Shown: positions 1 through 8,117, counted from the stretch's first letter. The stretch is DNA of 10,183 nucleotides from Acidobacteriota bacterium (GCA_013140955.1 JABFRY010000228.1:1-10183); one strand, 5' to 3'. Numbers and translations: made by a program. Notes: generated from the sequence alone by a model not told the origin.

Positions 1-2540
1 GCATGATTCCGTCCACGGTGGGCGGCGGCAACGACGTCGGCGGCTCGGCGATCCAGGACGTGGGCCAGAGCGTGCGCGTGCACGGTTCGCGGAACACGGA
101 CCAGCGCATCACCGTGAACGGCGTGAGCACGATGACGCTGCAGGCCGGTGGCAACATCGGTGGCCAGACGCCGGACGTGGGTTCCGCGGCCGAAGTCACC
201 GTGGACACGACGTCGCTCGGCGCGGACCTGCCGACCGGCGGCGTGCGCGTGAACTTCATCCCGAAGGACGGCGGCAACACGTTCGCCAACTCCACCTTCC
301 TGAGCTTCGCCAACGACTCGATGCAGGCCGACAACTTCAGCGACGAGCTGGTGGCGGCCGGGCTCGGCACCCCCAACCGGCTGCTGAAGACGTTCGACCT
401 GAACGAGTCGTTCGGTGGTCCTTTCAAGCGCGACAAGCTGTGGTTCTGGTTCTCCACGCGCATCAACAAGGTGGAGACGCAGTCGCCGATCTTCGAGAAC
501 GTCAACGCGTTCAACCCGAACGAGTGGCTGTTCGTGGCCGACCCGAACAGCCCGGTGGTCAACAAGGGCGACCAGACCAACAACAGCATCCGCGTGACCT
601 GGCAGGCGACCCCGCGCAACAAGTTCGCGGGCACGTTCAAGGCGGACACGTGGTGCAACTGTCCGAATCAGTCGAGCGCGACGCGGGCGCTCGAGGCGAG
701 CCGCGACCGGCGGTTCCCGAACCTGAAGCAGCAGCACCTCGAATGGACGTCGCCGGTGACCAACCGCCTGCTCCTCGAGGCCGTGGGCCTGGCGCTCTAC
801 GAGCGGTGGGGCGACATGCACCTGCGCGCGTCCACGGGCTCGATCACGCCCGAGCAGGAAGCGATCCTCCCGCAGCTCATCTCGGTGACCGAGCAGAGCA
901 ACAACCTGACCTACCGCACCCGCGTGAACTACAACAACACGTCGGTGCCGAGCCTCACGTACCGGGGTGCGGCGTCGTACGTGACGGGCACGCACGCGGT
1001 GAAGGTCGGAATGAACAACACGGCCGGCCACCTGTGGGAGAACCAGTACGTGCTCAACGGCCTGAGCTACCGGTTCAACAACGGCGTGCCGAACCAGATC
1101 ACGATGCGCCAGAGCTACGTGGCCCAGACGAACCTGGACCGCGACATGGGCTTCTACGCGCAGGACCGGATCACGCTGGACCGTCTGACCATCAGCCTGG
1201 CCGGCCGGCTCGACTTCTTCAAGACGAGCTTCCCGGAGCAGACCCTCGGCGCCGACCCGCTCGGCCCGAGCCGAAACATCACGTTCCCCGCGCAGGACAA
1301 CATCAACTGGAAGGACTTCACCTACCGGACGGGCGTCGCATGGGACGTGTTCGGCACGGGCCGGACGGCCGTGAAGGCGTCGTTCAACAAGTACCTGCTC
1401 GGCCAGACGCTCAACGGCCTCGGCCGTGACCCGAACCCCGTGCTGGCGATGGTGACCGAGGTGACGCGGCCGTGGACGGATGCGAACCGGAATTTCGTGC
1501 CCGACTGCGACATCCTCAACCTCGGCGTCAACGGCGAGTGCGGCGTGGTGAACAACCGCAACTTCGGCACGGCGGCGCCCGCGGCCACGTTCGATCCGGA
1601 CCTGATCTCGGGCTGGAACAACCGCCAGACCAACTGGGAAATCTCGACGAGCGTGGCGCACGAAGTGGCGCGCGGCATCGGCGTGGACGTGGGCTACTTC
1701 CGCCGCGCCTGGGCCAACTTCCGCGTCACGGACAACCTCGCGGTCACCGCGGCCGACTTCACCGAGTACAGCCTGACGGCGCCGACCGATGCGCGCCTGC
1801 CGGGCGGCGGCGGCAATACGATCAGCGGCCTCTATGAAGTGAGCGCCGCCAAGTTCGGCCAGGTCCAGAACTACAACACGCTGTCGGGCAAGATCGGCGA
1901 CCAGACCGAGGTGTGGAACGGGATGGACTTCGCGGTCAACGCGCGGCTCCAGAACGGCCTCACGCTGCAGGGTGGCTACTCGTTCGGTCGCGTGTCGATC
2001 AACGACTGCGAAATCGTCTCGGAGCTTCCCGAGATGCTGACGCTGACGGCTGGCGATGCCAGCGGCACGCCCAACGGCGTGGCGCAGCTCCGCTCGGCCA
2101 GCTTCTGCGACCGGCAGGAGCCCTGGCTGGCGCAGTTCAAGCTGTACGGCGTCTACACGGTGCCGGTGGCGGACGTGCAGGTCTCGGGCACGTTCCGCAG
2201 CGTCAACGGCACGGACCTGGCGCCCGGCTTCGTGGCGACCAACGCCTACCTGGCGGCCAACTCGACCCTCGGCCGGCCGCTCTCGGGTGGCCGTCCGAAC
2301 CAGGTGACGGGCGTCGTGGCGCCCTTCGAGCAGTACACGGACCGCCGCAACGAGATGGACATCCGGTTCGGCAAGGTCCTGCGCTTCGGCCGGTCGCGGT
2401 CGGTCATCAGCCTCGACCTCTTCAACGCGCTCAACTCGAACGCGCAGATCGAGGTGAACCAGTCGTTCGCGAACTATCAGCGGCCGACGGAAATCCTCAA
2501 CGCCCGTCTGCTGAAGATCAGCTACACCCTCGACTTCTAG
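1..2540 (+). CDS. TonB-dependent receptor, Oar-like (5'-truncated by window edge)
   Basis: This is the C-terminal part of an outer-membrane beta-barrel receptor that would import a substrate using TonB energy; the substrate cannot be told. The frame is open to the left edge, so the signal peptide, any carboxypeptidase-like domain and the start of the plug are missing, and the ATG at base 3 is probably internal. Visible residues 1-100 look like the end of a plug domain (VRVHGSRNTDQRITVNGV, then GGVRVNFIPKDGGN). The rest has the alternating aromatic and polar pattern of barrel strands, such as KLWFWFSTR and MGFYAQDRITL, and the protein ends in Phe (SYTLDF), the usual C-terminal outer-membrane insertion signal. 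Six cysteines fall in close pairs (218/220, 502/513, 669/702), probably loop disulfides. Full relatives usually run to about 1,000 residues or more. Such receptors are very numerous in Acidobacteriota. Family confidence is high; substrate is unknown. Confidence 0.93.
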   Translation, partial: MIPSTVGGGNDVGGSAIQDVGQSVRVHGSRNTDQRITVNGVSTMTLQAGGNIGGQTPDVGSAAEVTVDTTSLGADLPTGGVRVNFIPKDGGNTFANSTFLSFANDSMQADNFSDELVAAGLGTPNRLLKTFDLNESFGGPFKRDKLWFWFSTRINKVETQSPIFENVNAFNPNEWLFVADPNSPVVNKGDQTNNSIRVTWQATPRNKFAGTFKADTWCNCPNQSSATRALEASRDRRFPNLKQQHLEWTSPVTNRLLLEAVGLALYERWGDMHLRASTGSITPEQEAILPQLISVTEQSNNLTYRTRVNYNNTSVPSLTYRGAASYVTGTHAVKVGMNNTAGHLWENQYVLNGLSYRFNNGVPNQITMRQSYVAQTNLDRDMGFYAQDRITLDRLTISLAGRLDFFKTSFPEQTLGADPLGPSRNITFPAQDNINWKDFTYRTGVAWDVFGTGRTAVKASFNKYLLGQTLNGLGRDPNPVLAMVTEVTRPWTDANRNFVPDCDILNLGVNGECGVVNNRNFGTAAPAATFDPDLISGWNNRQTNWEISTSVAHEVARGIGVDVGYFRRAWANFRVTDNLAVTAADFTEYSLTAPTDARLPGGGGNTISGLYEVSAAKFGQVQNYNTLSGKIGDQTEVWNGMDFAVNARLQNGLTLQGGYSFGRVSINDCEIVSELPEMLTLTAGDASGTPNGVAQLRSASFCDRQEPWLAQFKLYGVYTVPVADVQVSGTFRSVNGTDLAPGFVATNAYLAANSTLGRPLSGGRPNQVTGVVAPFEQYTDRRNEMDIRFGKVLRFGRSRSVISLDLFNALNSNAQIEVNQSFANYQRPTEILNARLLKISYTLDF

Positions 2541-2563
2541 TCCTGGGCTGACGTAACGCGCAG

Positions 2564-2599
2564 GGGGTCGGGTGGCATTGCCGCCCGACCCCTTGTTCT
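2564..2599 (+). terminator. Rho-independent terminator of the receptor gene
   Basis: A 13-bp stem (2564-2576 pairing with 2580-2592, one G-T wobble) closes a 3-nt ATT loop and is followed by TTGTTCT. It begins 23 nt after the receptor stop codon. On the other strand the stem is followed by CTGCGTTACG, which is not T-rich, so I read it mainly as a + strand terminator, although it may also stop the convergent lipid operon. Confidence 0.88.
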
Positions 2600-2716
2600 G
2601 TACGGGTGCCGTAGAGCGCCGCGACCGCATCGTCGGCGTGCAGCGATGTTCGGGGGCTCCGGCTCCGCCACCCGTCGATGCGTGGCACATCGGATCCCGC
2701 GCGTTACGATACGTGG

Positions 2717-3769
2717 CTACGTCGTCCGCGTGAAGCGGTGGTGCACGACACCCCATTCCGCGCCGTCGTCGTACCCGAAGAGCTCGGCGCACGCCATCAG
2801 GAAGATCCGCCATCGCTGCAGCCAGATGGCCGCCATGTCGGTGCCGTAGGCGGTCGCGAGAATGGTCAGGGCGTCGTCCCGCGCGGCGTCCAGCCGTGCC
2901 AGCCACGCGTTGGCGGTGCGTTCGTAGTGCCGGCCATCCCACATCCACTGCGCCTCGAGCGTCAGGCGTGACGGTATTGAGGGCAGGAGGGTGGCCGAGG
3001 GCATCAATCCGCCAGTGAAGAAGTGGCGCCCCATCCAGTTGTGCGCGCCGCCGTCCTCGAAGACGTAGCTGTAGGAGCGGTGACAGAAGACGTGCACGAA
3101 TAGCCGGCCTCCCGGCGTGAGCCACGAGGCCACCCGGTCCAGCAGCACGTGGTAGTTGCGCATGTGCTCGAACATCTCGACCGAGACCACGCGGTCGAAG
3201 GTCCCGCCGGGTGCGAACGTGTTCATGTCGGCCGTGACGACCATGAGGTTGCGCAGGCCAAGGGCCGCGGCCCGCTCTTCGATGAACCGTCGCTGTGCCG
3301 CGGAGTTGGACACGGCCACGATCTCGCTGCCCGGGTGGCGGCGTGCCATCCAGAGCGACAGCGATCCCCACCCGCAGCCCAGGTCGAGGACGCGCATCCC
3401 GTCGCCGATGCCCGCCCGTCGAGCCGTTTCGGCCAGCGCATCCTCCTCGGCGTCGCCCAGGGATGCGACGGGCGCGTTCCACCAGCACGAGCTGTATTTC
3501 AGCTGCGGGCCGAGCATCAGCTCGAAGAACGCGGCTGGCAGCTCATAGTGCTGCTCGTTCGCTTTGGCCGGCACGGGTGCCACGTCGCACCCGCGGAGCC
3601 AGTCGATGAAGGCGCGTTCCATGAGCACGCCGGTTGTCCCGTGGCGCCGCGTCTCTGCCCGCAGGCGCTGCGCGCAGAGGGCCCGGATGCCTGCCCGGAT
3701 GGCGCGGTCGGATACCCATCCGCGCTCGGCCGCCCGTGTGGCTGTGCCGACGAGCCAGTCACCCGTCAT
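2717..3769 (-). CDS. Cfa-family SAM-dependent methyltransferase, coclaurine N-methyltransferase-like
   Basis: A 350-residue class I SAM methyltransferase of the COG2230 family. Residues 72-97 carry the Cfa-type entry (EQHYELPAAFF, then LKYSSCWW). The SAM-binding motif VLDLGCGWGS is at 127-136, and VVSVEMFEHMRNY lies around 194-206. The C-terminal half (VHVFCHRSYSYVFE, HFFTGGLMPS, LFGYDDGAEWGVVHHRF) resembles plant coclaurine N-methyltransferases more than E. coli Cfa. From memory, the catalytic Glu and His of those plant enzymes sit in an E-M-F-E-H motif, which is present here at 198-202. Bacterial members are usually annotated only as cyclopropane synthase family. The substrate is unknown: an acyl chain, suggested by the operon, or an amine, suggested by the motif. 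The ATG at 3769 has GGGAG 6 nt upstream. It is the last gene of the operon, 52 nt after Cfa. Confidence 0.88.
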   Translation of the reverse strand: MTGDWLVGTATRAAERGWVSDRAIRAGIRALCAQRLRAETRRHGTTGVLMERAFIDWLRGCDVAPVPAKANEQHYELPAAFFELMLGPQLKYSSCWWNAPVASLGDAEEDALAETARRAGIGDGMRVLDLGCGWGSLSLWMARRHPGSEIVAVSNSAAQRRFIEERAAALGLRNLMVVTADMNTFAPGGTFDRVVSVEMFEHMRNYHVLLDRVASWLTPGGRLFVHVFCHRSYSYVFEDGGAHNWMGRHFFTGGLMPSATLLPSIPSRLTLEAQWMWDGRHYERTANAWLARLDAARDDALTILATAYGTDMAAIWLQRWRIFLMACAELFGYDDGAEWGVVHHRFTRTT

Positions 3770-3821
3770 GGTCGTCTCCCAATGGGTCTTCCCAGCCGCG
3801 CAGCCCTGCGTGCCTCTCCAG

Positions 3822-5072
3822 TCATCCCGCGAGCGGAAGCGGCACTGCGCCGGCCGGTCCGACGTCGGCCACCGCGTCCACCGGACACCCGGGCCTCGCG
3901 AGCAGCACCTGCACGACGCCCGTGCACGCCTCGCTGAACCCGGCTTCGCAGTAGGCCAGGTAGTAGTCCCACGTCCGGATGAACCGCTCGTCGTATCCCA
4001 GGTGGCGCACCTCCTCGAGGCGGGACAGAAAGCGCCGGCGCCACAGGTGCAGGGTCCGCGCGTAGTGTGAGGAGAGGTCTTCCATCTGCACCATGCGGAA
4101 GTCCGTGGCCCGCCCGATGGCGGCGCTCATCGCGCCCACCGAGGTGAGGGCGCTGCCGGGAAAGACGTAGCGCTGGATGAAGTCGGCACCGGTGAGGTAC
4201 GGGCCATACCGGTGCTCCGGCAGGACGATGCCCTGCAGCAGCATCTGCCCGTGGGGCGCCAGGAGGCGGGCGCAGTGGCCGAAGTAGCCAGGCAGGTGCT
4301 CGGCGCCCACGGCCTCGATCATCTCGATCGACGCCAGCTTGTCGAAGGTGCCCGACAGGTCCCTGTAGTCGCGCCGCAGCAGCGTGACGCGCTCGGCCAG
4401 GCCGGCCTCCCGCACGCGCGCCGCGGCCGTCTCGTACTGCGCCTCCGAGATGGTGGTCGTGGTCACGCGACACCCGTAGCGGCTCGCGGCGTGCACCGCG
4501 AAGCTGCCCCAGCCGGTGCCGATCTCCAGCACGTGGTCGGCAGGCTGCAGGGCGAGCTTCCGGCACACCCGGTCCAGTTTGGCCACCGATGCCGCCTGCA
4601 GATCCGCGTGCGGCGACTCGAAGACGCCGCACGAGTACGTCATCGTGTCGTCGAGGAACTGCGCGAAGAAGGCGTTGCCGAGGTCGTAGTGGTCGCGGAT
4701 GTTCCTCCGGCTGCCTCGGCGGGAGTTGCCGCGCAGGCGGTGGCCGAGCGTCGCCGGCAGTGTCAACAGGCGCGTCAGGGGCGACTCGATGCGGCCGGTC
4801 GCTTCGAGGTTCGCCGCGAAGATCCGCAGCGCGTTCGTCAGGTCGTCGGCCGTCCAGTGGCCCTCCAGGTACGACTCGGCTGCGCCGAGCGAGCCGCGCA
4901 GCGCCACGTTGTGGTACAGGCGCGGTGAGTGCACCCGGATCGTGGCACGCAGGTCCGGCCGCTCGTGCCCGCCGAACCGGACGCGACCGCGGTCGTCTTC
5001 GAGGACGAGTGACCCGCGGCGAAGGCCCTGCAAGTGGCTGACGACGCGGGAACGAAGGAGATCGGTGATCAC
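3822..5072 (-). CDS. cfa: Cyclopropane-fatty-acyl-phospholipid synthase (plant-like subgroup)
   Basis: A 416-residue methyltransferase expected to move a methyl or methylene group from SAM onto the cis double bond of membrane phospholipid acyl chains. Residues 1-120 form the Cfa N-terminal domain. Then come DHYDLGNAFF (127-136), TYSCGVFES with Cys148 (equivalent to E. coli Cys139), the SAM motif VLEIGTGWGSF (181-191) and IEMIEAVG with Glu253 (equivalent to Glu239). Where E. coli has His266 in LLHTI, this protein has Gln280 in LLLQGI, followed by a PEHRY...DFIQRYVFPG segment. That arrangement recalls plant cyclopropane synthases and the bacterial enzymes that travel with COG2907 and DUF1365. 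The start is GTG at 5072, with GGAGG 7 nt upstream, and overlaps the DUF1365 stop as GTGA, implying translational coupling. The product could be a cyclopropane or a methyl-branched acid; sequence alone does not decide. Confidence 0.92.
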   Translation of the reverse strand: MITDLLRSRVVSHLQGLRRGSLVLEDDRGRVRFGGHERPDLRATIRVHSPRLYHNVALRGSLGAAESYLEGHWTADDLTNALRIFAANLEATGRIESPLTRLLTLPATLGHRLRGNSRRGSRRNIRDHYDLGNAFFAQFLDDTMTYSCGVFESPHADLQAASVAKLDRVCRKLALQPADHVLEIGTGWGSFAVHAASRYGCRVTTTTISEAQYETAAARVREAGLAERVTLLRRDYRDLSGTFDKLASIEMIEAVGAEHLPGYFGHCARLLAPHGQMLLQGIVLPEHRYGPYLTGADFIQRYVFPGSALTSVGAMSAAIGRATDFRMVQMEDLSSHYARTLHLWRRRFLSRLEEVRHLGYDERFIRTWDYYLAYCEAGFSEACTGVVQVLLARPGCPVDAVADVGPAGAVPLPLAG

Positions 5073-5821
5073 GGGCGGGCCTCCGGTGGGCGCGAGTGGC
5101 GCGGGTGCGGATGGAACGGTGTGCCCTTGGCGAGCAGCCGCAGCGCCTGCCAGTAGATGCCGAGCGTGACGCGGGCCGTCAGTGCGGGATAGCGCACCAG
5201 CACGCGTGCGAGCGCCCCGCTCGTGAGAGGCCGCCGTTCCAGCCAGAGTGTGGCGTCGAACGTCTCGCGCCCTGCCTCACGGTTGACCATGCGGACAGCC
5301 AGCTGGCGGTCCGGCGTGCCGAACCGCCACTCGTAGTCCTGTGCCATGGGCATGAACGGCGACACGTGGAAGGCCTTCCGCAGGCGGGCGCGGTCGGTGC
5401 CTCCGAGCGGGACCACGTACTGGTGGCGCTCGCCCCAGGGCGTGTTCGTGACGTCCGCCACGACGGCCTCGAGGCCGGTGCCTGCCCGATCGAAGCAGTA
5501 GAAGAGGCTGACCGGGTTGAAGATGTAGCCTGCATAGCGGAGGTGCGTCAGCAGCCGGATGGGTCCCTCGGGGCGTCGTCCCAGCCGGTCGGCCACCAGC
5601 GTGCGTACCGCGTGCGCCAGCGGGATCGCAGGGTCGCCGAAGTGATCGGCGCGGCGGAACCACGCCAGGGCCGGGGAGCTCGTGGACCACAGCCAGCGGC
5701 CCCGGAAGACGTCCTCGAGTTCGTCGAGATCGAGATAGGTCATGAACAGCGGCATCGTGAAGGCGTGTCGAGGCGCCACCCGGCGGTGCCGCACCCAGCC
5801 CTCGTAGAGGCAGCTCTCCAT
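5069..5821 (-). CDS. DUF1365 family protein (COG3496)
   Basis: A 250-residue protein of a family without an established biochemical activity. Family-typical blocks are SCLYEGWVRHRR (3-14), HAFTMPLFMTYLDLDEL (19-35), LRYAGYIFNPVSLFYCFD (94-111), TNTPWGERHQYV (126-137) and KAFHVSPFMPMAQDYEWRF (149-167). No signal peptide is evident; short hydrophobic stretches near the C-terminus may touch the membrane. The same reading frame stays open far upstream, but the ATG at 5821 is preferred because the family homology begins there, AGGA lies 6 nt upstream, and this ATG overlaps the stop of the preceding FAD gene (TGATG). Its stop overlaps the Cfa start (GTGA). DUF1365 genes are commonly found between a COG2907 oxidoreductase and a Cfa homologue, so a role in modifying or presenting unsaturated acyl lipids is a reasonable inference. 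Confidence 0.93.
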   Translation of the reverse strand: MESCLYEGWVRHRRVAPRHAFTMPLFMTYLDLDELEDVFRGRWLWSTSSPALAWFRRADHFGDPAIPLAHAVRTLVADRLGRRPEGPIRLLTHLRYAGYIFNPVSLFYCFDRAGTGLEAVVADVTNTPWGERHQYVVPLGGTDRARLRKAFHVSPFMPMAQDYEWRFGTPDRQLAVRMVNREAGRETFDATLWLERRPLTSGALARVLVRYPALTARVTLGIYWQALRLLAKGTPFHPHPRHSRPPEARP

Positions 5822-7059
5822 CAGAGGTCCTGCCCGAAGGCACGGCAGACGGCGAGCGCGCTGTTGACCCCGTCCTCGTGGAAGCCGTAGCCCCAGTACG
5901 CGCCGCAATAGGAGAGTCCCTCGCGACGGATCAGCTCGGGATGGCGGTGCCGGGCGGCGTCGCGTCCCGCGGTGAAGATGGGGTGGTAATAGGTGAATGT
6001 GCGAAGGACGCGGCTGGGGTCGAGGCGTGCCCCGTCGTTGAGCGTCACGCAGTACACCTCCGGACCAGGCAGGTGCTGCAAGGCGTTCATGTGGTAGGTC
6101 ACCGTCGCGCCGTCGCTGCCCGCTGCGGGAATGCGGTAGTTCCACGCCGCCCACGCCCGGCGGTTGGCCGGCAGTGCGGTGGCATCGGTATGCAGGACCG
6201 CCTCGTTCGCCTGGTAGGGAAAGGCGCCGAGCACGGCGCGCTCCGCGGGAGAGGGGTCCTCGAGTAGCGCCAGGGCCTGGTCGCTGTGGCACGCCACCAC
6301 GACCTCGTCGAAGGTCTCAGCGCCGGCATCGGTGCCGACGACCACGCCGGCTGCTGTCCGGCGCACGCGTCGGACCGGCGTGGACAGGCGGACGCGATCG
6401 GCGAAGGGTGCGACGAGCGCCTCCACGTATCGCGCGCTTCCGCCCCGAACAACGCGCCACACGGGGCGGCCGTGCACCTGCAGCATGCCGTGGTTGCGGA
6501 AGAAGTCCATGACGAACCGCACCGGAAACCGGAGGAACGTCCGCGGGGGGCACGACCAGATCGCGGCGCCCATCGGCACCAGGTACCGCTCGCGGAAGCC
6601 CTGGCCGTAGCGATGGGCGTCGAGGAACGCCTCGACGGTGTCCTCGCCGGCCGCAGCCACCTGCCGTTCGCCGTGCCGGTTGAACGCGAGGATGTCGCGC
6701 ACCATGCGGAGAAAGCCGGGCCGCAGCAGGTTGCGCCGCTGGGCGAACAACGTGTCGAGCGACGTGCCGTTGTACTCGATGCCCGTGCGCTCGCAGCTCA
6801 CGCTGAAGCTCATCGTCGTCTCGACCGACGCCACACCCAGCTGGTCCAGCAGGGTGCAGAAATTCGGGTACGTGCGCCGGTTGAACACGATGAAGCCGGT
6901 GTCCACGGACAGGGGCGCCGGCCCGGCGCCCACGGTCACCGTGTTGGTATGACCGCCCGCCCAGGGGCCCGCTTCGAAGACGGTGACGTCGTGGCACCGG
7001 GAGAGCAGACGCGCCGTCACCAGCCCCGAGATCCCCGCGCCGACGATGGCCACCCGCAT
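5821..7059 (-). CDS. FAD/NAD(P)-binding amine-oxidase-like oxidoreductase (COG2907)
   Basis: A 412-residue flavoprotein. The dinucleotide-binding motif VAIVGAGISGL is at residues 3-13, followed by the acidic end of the second strand and FEAGPWAGGHTNTV, as in phytoene-desaturase and amine-oxidase type flavoproteins. The C-terminus has the COG2907-type closing motif YCGAYWGYGFHEDGVNSAL. The open frame reaches 7098, but the ATG at 7059 is chosen because the Rossmann fold begins immediately there and GGAGGG stands 8 nt upstream. The gene begins 1 nt after the desaturase stop and its own stop overlaps the next ATG (TGATG). In plant cyclopropane synthases a homologous FAD domain is fused to the N-terminus of the Cfa domain, which supports a shared pathway with the downstream Cfa. 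The exact reaction (oxidation, desaturation or isomerisation of a methylated acyl chain) is not known here. Confidence 0.92.
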   Translation of the reverse strand: MRVAIVGAGISGLVTARLLSRCHDVTVFEAGPWAGGHTNTVTVGAGPAPLSVDTGFIVFNRRTYPNFCTLLDQLGVASVETTMSFSVSCERTGIEYNGTSLDTLFAQRRNLLRPGFLRMVRDILAFNRHGERQVAAAGEDTVEAFLDAHRYGQGFRERYLVPMGAAIWSCPPRTFLRFPVRFVMDFFRNHGMLQVHGRPVWRVVRGGSARYVEALVAPFADRVRLSTPVRRVRRTAAGVVVGTDAGAETFDEVVVACHSDQALALLEDPSPAERAVLGAFPYQANEAVLHTDATALPANRRAWAAWNYRIPAAGSDGATVTYHMNALQHLPGPEVYCVTLNDGARLDPSRVLRTFTYYHPIFTAGRDAARHRHPELIRREGLSYCGAYWGYGFHEDGVNSALAVCRAFGQDL

Positions 7060-7060
7060 C

Positions 7061-8092
7061 TCACCCACCCTCCGGCAGCAGGCGGCGCTGCAGCACATGG
7101 GCGGGTACCGGCCGCAGGTCCCGGATGAGCCCGAGCCACGACAGGACGAGCAGCCCGTAGTAGGTGGGATCGAACTCCCACCAGTAGAACCCCTGGCGTG
7201 CGGCCGCTGGATAGTGATGGTGGTTGTTGTGCCAGCCCTCGCCGAGGGTGACGAGCGCGAGCACCGCGTTGTTGCGGCTGTCGTCCCTGGTGCGGAACCG
7301 GCGGCGTCCCCAGCGGTGAGCCACGGAGTTGATGGTGTAGGTGGCGTGGTACACGGCGACGGTGGAGATGCCGAACCCCCACACGACCATCTGTCCGGCC
7401 GTGGCGCCGAGTGCCGGCCGTGCGCGCTCGAGCCAGGCGCCCAGCACGGCCAGGCCGACGAGCAGACCGACGGGCACGATCCAGTCGAAGCGGTCGAGCA
7501 GCCGAAGCTCGGGATACCGGAGCAGATCGGGCACGTAGCGATGCTCGGTGCGGAACCCGCGTCCGGTCATGAACCAGAGCATGTGACTGCGCCAGAACCC
7601 GTACTGCGCCGGAGAGTGGAGATCTTCGGGCTGCTCGGCGTGGCGATGGTGGTTCCGGTGGTGGGCGGCCCACCAGATGGGGCCCCGCTGGGCCGCGGCG
7701 TTGCCCGCGAGTGCCATCAGGAACTGGACAGGCCGTGACGCGCGGAAGGCGCGATGCGAGAAATACCGGTGGTAGAAGCCGGTGATGGCGAAGACGCGCG
7801 CGACATAGAGCGCCGCTGCGATGAGCACGGCGGCCCGGCTCGTCCCCGTCCAGATGGGGCCGAGGCAGAGGAGGTGGATACCTACGAACGGCAGGCACCG
7901 GAGCCAGTCCACCTGACGGTCGTCGGGCTGTCCCGCAGGACCCGCCGTGTCGAACCATCTGGCAAGCGTGAGAACCCCTGGCCGGGGCTGCCGGGCGGCC
8001 GCGGGAGCTCCGGCCGCGATCCGACGCGCCCCGCGGGGCGCCAGAGGCTGACGTGGAGCACGCGAGGAGCCTGGAGACATGTCCCGGATCAT
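7061..8092 (-). CDS. Membrane fatty-acid desaturase, delta-9 acyl-CoA/acyl-lipid type
   Basis: A 343-residue integral membrane di-iron desaturase expected to insert a cis double bond into an acyl chain using O2 and reducing equivalents. All three histidine boxes are present: HRYFSH (108-113), HHRNHH (144-149) and GEGWHNNHHH (284-293). Hydrophobic spans lie around 64-80 and 86-106, after box 2 near 207-224, and near 240-255. The first 60 residues are Pro/Ala/Arg-rich and poorly conserved. It is the first gene of the lipid operon and would supply the unsaturated substrate for Cfa. The start is uncertain: ATG 8092 gives the full length, while ATG 8080 (339 residues) would fit a promoter whose -10 element overlaps the first ATG; neither has a good Shine-Dalgarno sequence. 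The electron donor is not encoded in the window. Confidence 0.92.
   Translation of the reverse strand: MIRDMSPGSSRAPRQPLAPRGARRIAAGAPAAARQPRPGVLTLARWFDTAGPAGQPDDRQVDWLRCLPFVGIHLLCLGPIWTGTSRAAVLIAAALYVARVFAITGFYHRYFSHRAFRASRPVQFLMALAGNAAAQRGPIWWAAHHRNHHRHAEQPEDLHSPAQYGFWRSHMLWFMTGRGFRTEHRYVPDLLRYPELRLLDRFDWIVPVGLLVGLAVLGAWLERARPALGATAGQMVVWGFGISTVAVYHATYTINSVAHRWGRRRFRTRDDSRNNAVLALVTLGEGWHNNHHHYPAAARQGFYWWEFDPTYYGLLVLSWLGLIRDLRPVPAHVLQRRLLPEGG
7068..7073 (-). promoter_or_regulatory. Ribosome binding site fixing the FAD oxidoreductase start
   Basis: GGAGGG on the minus strand lies 8 nt before ATG 7059, inside the last codons of the desaturase gene. It supports this start over the upstream in-frame ATG at 7098, which would put 13 cysteine-rich, unconserved residues before the FAD-binding motif. 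Confidence 0.75.
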
Positions 8093-8117
8093 GTTCTCTG
8101 TTGTGGAATGTTGTCAA
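8088..8117 (-). promoter_or_regulatory. Candidate sigma70 promoter for the lipid operon
   Basis: On the minus strand TTGACA (8117-8112) is a perfect -35 box, and CATGAT (8093-8088) 18 nt further on matches the -10 consensus at four of six bases. Transcription would start near 8081, just before ATG 8080, so the message would be leaderless or nearly so if this promoter is real. On the + strand the sequence in its spacer carries TGTTGT twice (8099-8104 and 8109-8114). The position fits repression by the divergently encoded regulator. Confidence 0.45.

Noticed and set aside
440..1429. Long open frame (329 codons) overlapping the receptor in another + strand frame
   Set aside because: Its translation is Arg/Pro/Gly/His-rich with no family likeness, and the receptor frame gives a clear beta-barrel protein. 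It is a shadow of high-GC codon use.
2601..2613. TACGG-GTG-CCGTA small palindrome after the terminator
   Set aside because: Only 5 bp with no T-tract; likely chance in GC-rich sequence and not convincing as the end of the lipid operon.
3149..3937. Long + strand open frame opposite the two methyltransferase genes
   Set aside because: Low-complexity translation; the minus-strand frames carry clear SAM-binding and Cfa motifs.
3766..4632. 288-codon minus-strand frame overlapping the Cfa gene
   Set aside because: Gly/Arg/Ala-rich with no motifs; it lies out of frame inside the recognised Cfa gene.
6286..7128. 280-codon + strand frame opposite the FAD oxidoreductase
   Set aside because: No recognisable domain, and the antisense gene has a full FAD-binding motif with a good ribosome binding site.
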